64,000 bases of DNA from Eustoma russellianum (taxonomy: Eukaryota; Streptophyta; Magnoliopsida; Gentianales; Gentianaceae). Position numbers and translations under genes: made by a program. The DNA is taken from assembly GCA_036186865.1 (NCBI GenBank), contig AP025042.1, positions 36,037,133 to 36,101,132 of the forward strand, read 5' to 3'. The notes beneath the pieces were generated by a model, which searched no databases, was not told the DNA's origin, and saw only the letters and a list, made by a program, of their open reading frames with translations. The stretch's first letter is position 1. Each line of letters begins with the position of its first letter. This document shows positions 58,229-64,000 of this stretch, piece by piece.

Positions 58229-58463
58229 TGTAGGAATTATACGGAAAAAAGGGAAAGAATTGTATATAATATTCTAAAGAGATAATGGTTAATCTCTTTC
58301 TAAATTAGAGGGATCATGTTGATTCCACTTTTGAATTGTTTCCTTAGATAGAAGATCTCATAGATATATGGTATTTACTCAGCATCTACTCAAGGCTATA
58401 AATGGCCGTTTTGTACAAACTAGTTAGGCGAATAATAATTACTCTCTACCTTCTATTTCTTTA
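58229..58463 (+). repeat. 5' LTR of short Copia element
   Basis: About 235 bp, ends ...CTATTTCTTTA directly before the primer-binding site. CAAGGCTATAAATGGC near 58390 is a probable TATA element. Confidence 0.85.
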
Positions 58464-61316
58464 TGGTATCAGAGCGGTATATGATGTCAACTGTCACTCC
58501 TTTCTAAACCTTATCCAATTCCACTGCATTTGCAGACATAAAAAATCCCCAAAGTAAAAACTCCGATTTTTCTTATCAATCTTATACATTATGGCCGCTG
58601 AGTTATCTACATATAGTTTCTATCTAACTCCCAGAATGATGGGATACCTATGGTGATCAATGGTCACAAATTGGTTGGTTATAATTATCTCTCTTGATCT
58701 AAAGCCATGCAGATGTTTATTACTGAAAATGGAAAAGAGGACTACATCACTGGTAATATTACTGCCCCAGCTATCACTGGTCCAAAATTCATGAACTGGA
58801 AGGGTGAAAACATTATGGCCGTGTCTTGTCTCATAGGGTCCATAAACTCTTACACAAGGGAAGATTTTCTGTTGTATTCAACAGCACAAGAAGTTTGGGT
58901 GGCAGTCCAAGAATTGTACTCCAAGAACAATACTTCTGAGTTATATGAGGTTGAGTCTCAAATGCAAGAATTAAGCAAGGTGTCATGAATGCCACTAAAT
59001 ACTTTACACAGCTCACACGAGCATGGCAACAAATCGATGCCTTTGAATTATTAGCTGGACCTGTACGACTGATGCTCTCCTATGCAAGGGACTTATAGAA
59101 ACTAAGAAGGTATTCAGATTTCTGATTGGTCTAAACTCTGACCTTGATGGGGTTAGAGGTAGGATATTGAGTATTAAATCTTTATCTAGCCGCAAGAAAA
59201 TGTTTTCTGAAGTTAGACATAAAGAAAGCAGAAAAAATTGATGGTTGGCCCATCAATGCTGTCAACTGATGGGTCTGTTCTCTTAACAAAGCGACCAATT
59301 TATACATCAGAAGGCTCAAACCTCGGTGCCAAGCGAGTCAGTCCTAACAAAACATTATGTAACTACTGCAAACAGTCCGGTCACATCATCAAAGAGTGTT
59401 GGAAGTTCCATGGTGAGCCTGCAGCTGTGTAGGAACCAAGGACAAATCTTAACTGAAAGTCTCCAAAATCACCTAATCTTTGCTATGCGACTAAGGCAGT
59501 ATTCGATCTATCAATTACCACTAACTTACCCACTAAGGATCAGATACAAGCCTTCCCAGTGCTGCTGAATCAAAGACAATGAAATTCAGGAGCCTATTCT
59601 GGCATCAATGGCAAGTACAAGAGACACTACGAGTGACAAGACACATCTATGGATAGTTGACTCAGGGACATTTGATCACATGACAGGGACCGGTAAGCTC
59701 TTTTCCAACTGTAGAAATGACCTTGTAATAAGGCTTGTCGCAATAGCAGATGGTAAACAAGTTCTAGTATTAGAAACAGAAACTGTATAAATTAATCTTA
59801 ATATCATTATGTACAATGTACTACATTTCCACATTTGAAACTTAACTTACTCTCCGTAGAGAAGATAATGACTGACAACCACTGTCAAGTACTATTCTCA
59901 CTTACCGAGTGTTTATTTCAATGGAGAAGTATGGAGTTGAAGATTGGCTATGCTAAAAAGACAATAGGTCTCTTCCTGCTCTACTCTGAAAACACTTAAT
60001 CATGTGCTCTATCTAGTCAAAATAGTGGCATTCAACTAGAAAACACTGATTGTAATATGGGACCTGCTTGTGACTAGATACTACTTTGGCACAAAAGACT
60101 AGGGCACTCCAATTTCCAGTACATGGAAAAAATTTTAACTGCTCTATTTACTGAAATTGACCCAAAATTGCTTTTATGTGAAAGCTGTCAACTTGCTAAA
60201 CACACAAGACAAGTATATCGTGCAAAACTATACAAAGGGCAGGCGTGGTAAAAGGACAAAATTTTCAACCGTGTCATAGTGATCACACGCTATTTACACA
60301 AGTAAATAAAGAAAGAAAATTTACAATTTTAATTGTATATGTTGATATAATAGTCACAGGTAACGATCTAGAAGGCATAAAAAGGACAAAAAGACTATTG
60401 TCACAACAATTTGAAATAGAAGATCTTCGGTAGCTCAAATACTTTCTCGGAATGAAAGTAGTCAGAAATAGTAAAGGAATGAGTATCTCACAAAGAGAGT
60501 GTGCAATTGATCTACTAACAGAAAATTACAAAAAAATTATAAAAAAAGATCTACTAACAAAAACTGGAATGCTGGGGTGTAAGTCTGTTCCAACTCCTGT
60601 TGAACCCGAATATGAGACTACAAAAATAACCGATGAAACACCTACTAATGAAATAAGGTTCTAGAGGTTATTAGGCAAATTAATATACTTGTCACACACT
60701 AGACCTGACAGTGGTTATGCAATAAGCTTTATTAGTCAATTCATGCATGCACTAACTAATGAACATCACAGAGCTGTTATGAGAATTCTTAGGTACTTAA
60801 AAGGACCGCCAGGATAGGGTTTACATTTTCAAGAAGTCAGAAGATAGATCCATCACCATTTTTACTAATGCTGACTAGACTGGCTCCAAGATAGACAGAA
60901 GATCATCATAGGGTATTTCTCTTATATATAGGGTAACTCGATCACGGAAAAGCAAAAAGCAAGCAGTGATGGCAAGAAGCAGTTCAGAAGCGGGACTAAG
61001 AGTATTGGCATTATGAGTCGGTGAAGGATTATGGCTAAAAAATGTTCTAAGTGAACTTAGGCAAATACTTAACAAATCTATTCGGGTATTGTGTGATAAC
61101 ATGTCGTCTATTCATATGCATGACAGGTCCAAATATGTGAAAATCGACAAGCACTTCATGCGAAAAAAGATAGAAGACAAGCCTATCAAGCTAGAGTATA
61201 TTCCTACAAAGGCTCAGCTAGCATATCTCATCATCAAACAAGTTGTCATCAAAGTTTTTCGGGTGTTATTATCCATGTTTGGTTGCATCAATATCTACAA
61301 CCAAGTTTGAAGAGGG

Positions 61317-61552
61317 TGTAAGAATTATACGAAAAAAAGAGAAAGAATCGTATATAATATTCTATCGAGATAATGGTAAATCTCTTCCTAAGTTAGAGGG
61401 ATCATGCTGATTCCATTTTTTGAATTGTTTCCTTAGGTAGAAGATCTCATAGATATATGATATTTACTTAGCCTCTACTCAAGGCTATAAATAGCCCTTT
61501 TCTACAAACTAGTTGGATGAATAAGAATTACTTTTGACTTTCTATTTCTTTA
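61317..61552 (+). repeat. 3' LTR of short Copia element
   Basis: Partner of 58229-58463 with scattered substitutions and small indels, ending CTATTTCTTTA. Confidence 0.85.
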
Positions 61553-61759
61553 ATATGGCTTTGTAGAAATGAGGGTTTTCCATTGTTGGCCAGGTAATGA
61601 TGAACAATATAGCGCTCTTTTAGAAACGTAAAAAACTTCGCTTAAGCAAGATGGAGTGTGAAAGGCCTTTTGGAAACCTGAAAACATATTGATGACCTTT
61701 TTGTGTTTAGATTCCAGTCTAAAGCTTCAAAACCAGAAATCATTGAAAAATCCCCCATG

Positions 61760-62860
61760 ACTTTTGTCAACTGAATAGTATTTGTCAAAAAAAAACCCAA
61801 TACTATTTCGTTGGCCCTGGGTCCTAAACAAGCCTACAGAAAAACTGAAACTAGATGTCCTCTCTGTTTGGATTCGTCTCCAAATATTTGGGCTCCACTA
61901 CTTCAACAGTGACACATTGGGGAGGATAGGTAGCTTCATAGACGAACCCTTGTTATGGACAGAGCAACAACAACCCAAATAAGAGCTAAGTTTGCCATGA
62001 TGTGTTGAGCTTTCTGATGGTGATAAATTCCTAAATCATGTCAAGTTCAATGATGAATTTGGTAATGATGCATATCAGGAGGTGATGAATATATGGATGC
62101 CCTTAAGGTGTACTAAATTTTAAGTTTTTGGTCACTCTTGTGAGCCTATAGACAAGACAGTGAATGCGCTGAAGGGTGAAAATCAAAACGACAAAGAGAG
62201 AACTCAATGTAGGAACCAACTGTCACAAAAGAAAACTAACAAGGACAATGGAAAAGGAAGGAAAGCACGGTAAATCAAGTTGTATTCAAACAAGCTGAGA
62301 AAATAGCAACACAAAAATTCAATTCACTGACAATCATGGAAGCTAAATGTGTAAAAGTTATTGGAAACTTGAAAGCATGTGCCTTGCGATCAAGTGGATA
62401 AACTAGCCTCTTCAAACAAATTCAACTCCCAGTCTAGCAAAGATGACAAGTCTGAAAAAGAAAACGAGCAAGAAGCAATTGTTTCTTATGAAGAAAACTC
62501 CAAAAATCAAAAAGAGATAGATAGCAAAGGAGGAAATAGCTGCTTTGTCTATAACTCAGATGCAAATTCTGAATTACAAGCATACCATGAAGTCTTTTTT
62601 GATTCAGAATTACAAAATTTTGTGGTTGAAAAAAATTGAAAAAGATAATAGCGGGGAAAAGAAAATTGAGAAAGTGAAGAAGCAACCAACAAATGGAGTG
62701 ATATTTAAAGCAACTGGTATCTTTAGAGGTAAGTAAGGGAAGAAGAAACACAAAGATAAAATGAGTGAATACTCTGGGCAAGAGGAATGTTGAGATGAAC
62801 TGGAAGAAAAACAAGGTTTTGAAGCTGCTGAAGCCAAGTTAAAAAAAAAAGAACCAAAGA
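61760..62860 (+). mobile_element. LINE ORF1 remnant (DUF4283 / zf-CCHC_4 type)
   Basis: Plus-strand peptides LDVLSVWIRLQIFGLHYFNS, LGRIGSFIDEPL and, after a stop, MNIWMPLRCTKF.VFGHSCEP match the nucleic-acid-binding ORF1 of plant L1 LINEs: the '(V)WVRLPGLP' helix, 'LLGKP', and the C-terminal CX2C-HX4C knuckle, here with its first Cys only partly kept. A Lys/Glu-rich tail (62379-62640) follows. Stops are frequent and no ORF2 is in view. Confidence 0.65.
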
Positions 62861-63112
62861 GGTAAAGTGAAAAAACACTCACATGATTGGGAATTGAAAA
62901 TGATGATGATATGATGGAAATTGACCATGAATAGAGGATGTTCATGATCCCCCTAAGTCTTCCCATCATGCTAGAGGGATTGAGGTCAAAGAACAAATCT
63001 AACAACCTGAAACGGTGGTCCACTTGAAAGGGAAGGTACTGGTTCCAAGTCCGTTAAGCCACATAGTATAGGTAGGAGTTGAAGAAGGAGACCAAAGCAA
63101 TAGCTTTTGGAC

Positions 63113-63168
63113 CACCCCCCCCCTCCCCCCCTCCCCCCNNNNNNNNNNCCCCTCCCCCCCTCCCCCCG
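63113..63168. other. C-rich low-complexity tract with 10-N assembly gap
   Basis: CCCCCCCTCCCCCC repeats lie on both sides of N at 63139-63148; the true length is unknown. i-motif or G4-forming sequence could explain failed sequencing. Confidence 0.9.
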
Positions 63169-64000
63169 AGTAGGATTTTGAATTGCTCTCTAAAAGTATG
63201 CTCTGCCTACTGATGGTCTGAATGCAATTGAGTAATTGTTTGTGGTACCGCTTATTCTAATGGCTACCTTGTATGTATATTTTTAATATCTATGAAATTT
63301 GAATTTTGAAAAAAAAAATGTATTGGATCGTATCAACATGACTATAACAAGGACTGTTTATAAGAAAAGACGAGCTACCCTCCATCAATCTACCTAACAC
63401 AATCTATCGAACACCGTCTTGCTCCTTTGCAAAAATATTAGGGTCGAAGCAACAATATTCCGCTAGTAACCGTTAAAATCTGTTTTTCCTAATGCCTTTC
63501 CGCTATTAAAAGAAGCTCAAATGTTTAATAATGTTTTTGCTTTGGACTGCTCATCTTTTCTCTTTTTGGTTTATCGTGTCCTCTCTTGCTATATGCGGTT
63601 GCGCCTGCCAAACAAAGTGCATCAGGGTTTTCTTACATTTGGTAGTGACAGTTGCATTTTGACTCCAATAACCTTATGATTTTTTTCCATAGGAAAAGTC
63701 TGCGCTTGAAAAGTAGTGCTCTAAGCAAGAAGAACCATACTTTGATTATGTTGCTACAACATGGCCTTAGATCGGGATTTGGGTTTTCCTATTGCTCTGT
63801 GTTCGCAAGTATTTCTTTTGTGAAGGAAATAATGGTGGACTCCTCCAAAGTTAACACACGTATATCATAAGACTGATATGATGTCACTTACAAAAAAAAA
63901 AAGACTGATATGATGTCTCCTGCCCCCTGGTTTTTCTGCTTTCCTTTGTATGCTAGACAGGGCTTCCTGTGTTATCATTTCAAATTTTGGTTACTTCCCT
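63169..64000. other. Terminal intergenic segment
   Basis: No gene recognised. The word AAAAAAGACTGATATGATGTC occurs twice (about 63869 and 63900), a small local duplication around an A-run. Confidence 0.5.

Larger units (their letters stand above)
58229..61552 (+). mobile_element. Short Copia LTR retrotransposon lacking integrase
   Basis: LTRs 58229-58463 and 61317-61552 (about 235 bp, starting TGTARGAATTATACG) flank 2.85 kb. The primer site TGGTATCAGAGC starts at 58464 and a purine tract GAAGAGGG ends at 61316. Degenerate pieces in order: gag (58620-59000), zinc knuckle CNYCKQSGHIIKECW (about 59360), protease LWIVDSGTFDHMTGT (about 59648), GAG-pre-integrase HKRLGHSNFQY...CESCQLAKHTRQ (about 60090-60210), RT VYVDIIVTGNDLEG (about 60335), RNase H (TRPDSGYAISF, LCDNMSSIHMH). 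Integrase and the start of RT are absent between about 60235 and 60245. No clear target duplication was found. LTRs differ at many sites, so it is older than the other LTR elements. Confidence 0.85.

Noticed and set aside
1..64000. CRISPR arrays, operons, prokaryotic promoters or an unknown defence-type system
   Set aside because: The window is plant nuclear DNA; repeats present are LTRs, MITEs, SINEs, microsatellites and one element-internal tandem array, none with CRISPR-like unit and spacer regularity.

Overview
The window is nuclear DNA of a flowering plant, almost certainly a eudicot. It is AT-rich, has GT-AG spliced genes, plant Copia and Tat/Gypsy-type retroelements, plant LINEs, an Au-like SINE and many short palindromic MITEs. 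The species cannot be named from the sequence. Two 10-N assembly gaps (13931-13940 and 63139-63148) sit inside homopolymer or low-complexity runs.

Genes: five host loci are recognisable. (1) 1263-14893 (+), a C2-VASt-C2-GRAM-VASt lipid/membrane-binding protein gene of the At1g03370 type. It is probably a pseudogene: it carries a 4-nt frameshift, a MITE in an exon and a premature stop, and one intron is swollen to 9.4 kb by a LINE that itself holds an LTR element. (2) 17678-18750 (-), a small atypical bZIP protein with a group-A (ABI5/AREB-like) C-terminal tail. (3) 24639-29112 (+), an intact MUSTANG-type domesticated Mutator transposase gene (PB1, MuDR DNA-binding, MULE transposase and SWIM domains, CCHC knuckle). 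(4) 30608-32877 (+), a secreted LEA_4 protein gene with a single intron full of small transposons. (5) 53965-56138 (+), a YTH-domain (ECT type) m6A reader gene. Its last visible exon ends in a probable GC donor site, and its terminal exon was not found before a retroelement cluster.

From about 33 kb to the end most of the DNA is transposable elements. There is a minus-strand Copia element with long LTRs whose integrase and half of RT have been removed in frame (33212-37853). Two solo LTRs of one family have perfect 5-bp target duplications (38105-39071, 42509-43467), the second lying inside a LINE. A 7.4-kb non-autonomous Tat/Gypsy-like element keeps a gag fragment on one strand and a Transposase_28-type ORF on the other (43883-51272). 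A short Copia element also lacks integrase (58229-61552), and there are several LINE fragments (1-520, 39745-40600, 41930-43560, 56400-57110, 61760-62860).

The genes do not form a functional unit; they are independent plant genes separated by repeats. I see no prokaryote-like operon, CRISPR array, rRNA or confident tRNA gene. The most informative signals are TE-gene interactions: a MITE family that hit an exon of gene 1 and the intron of gene 4 with copies of the same 184-bp length, nested insertions with readable target duplications, and two unrelated Copia copies that lost the same part of pol.
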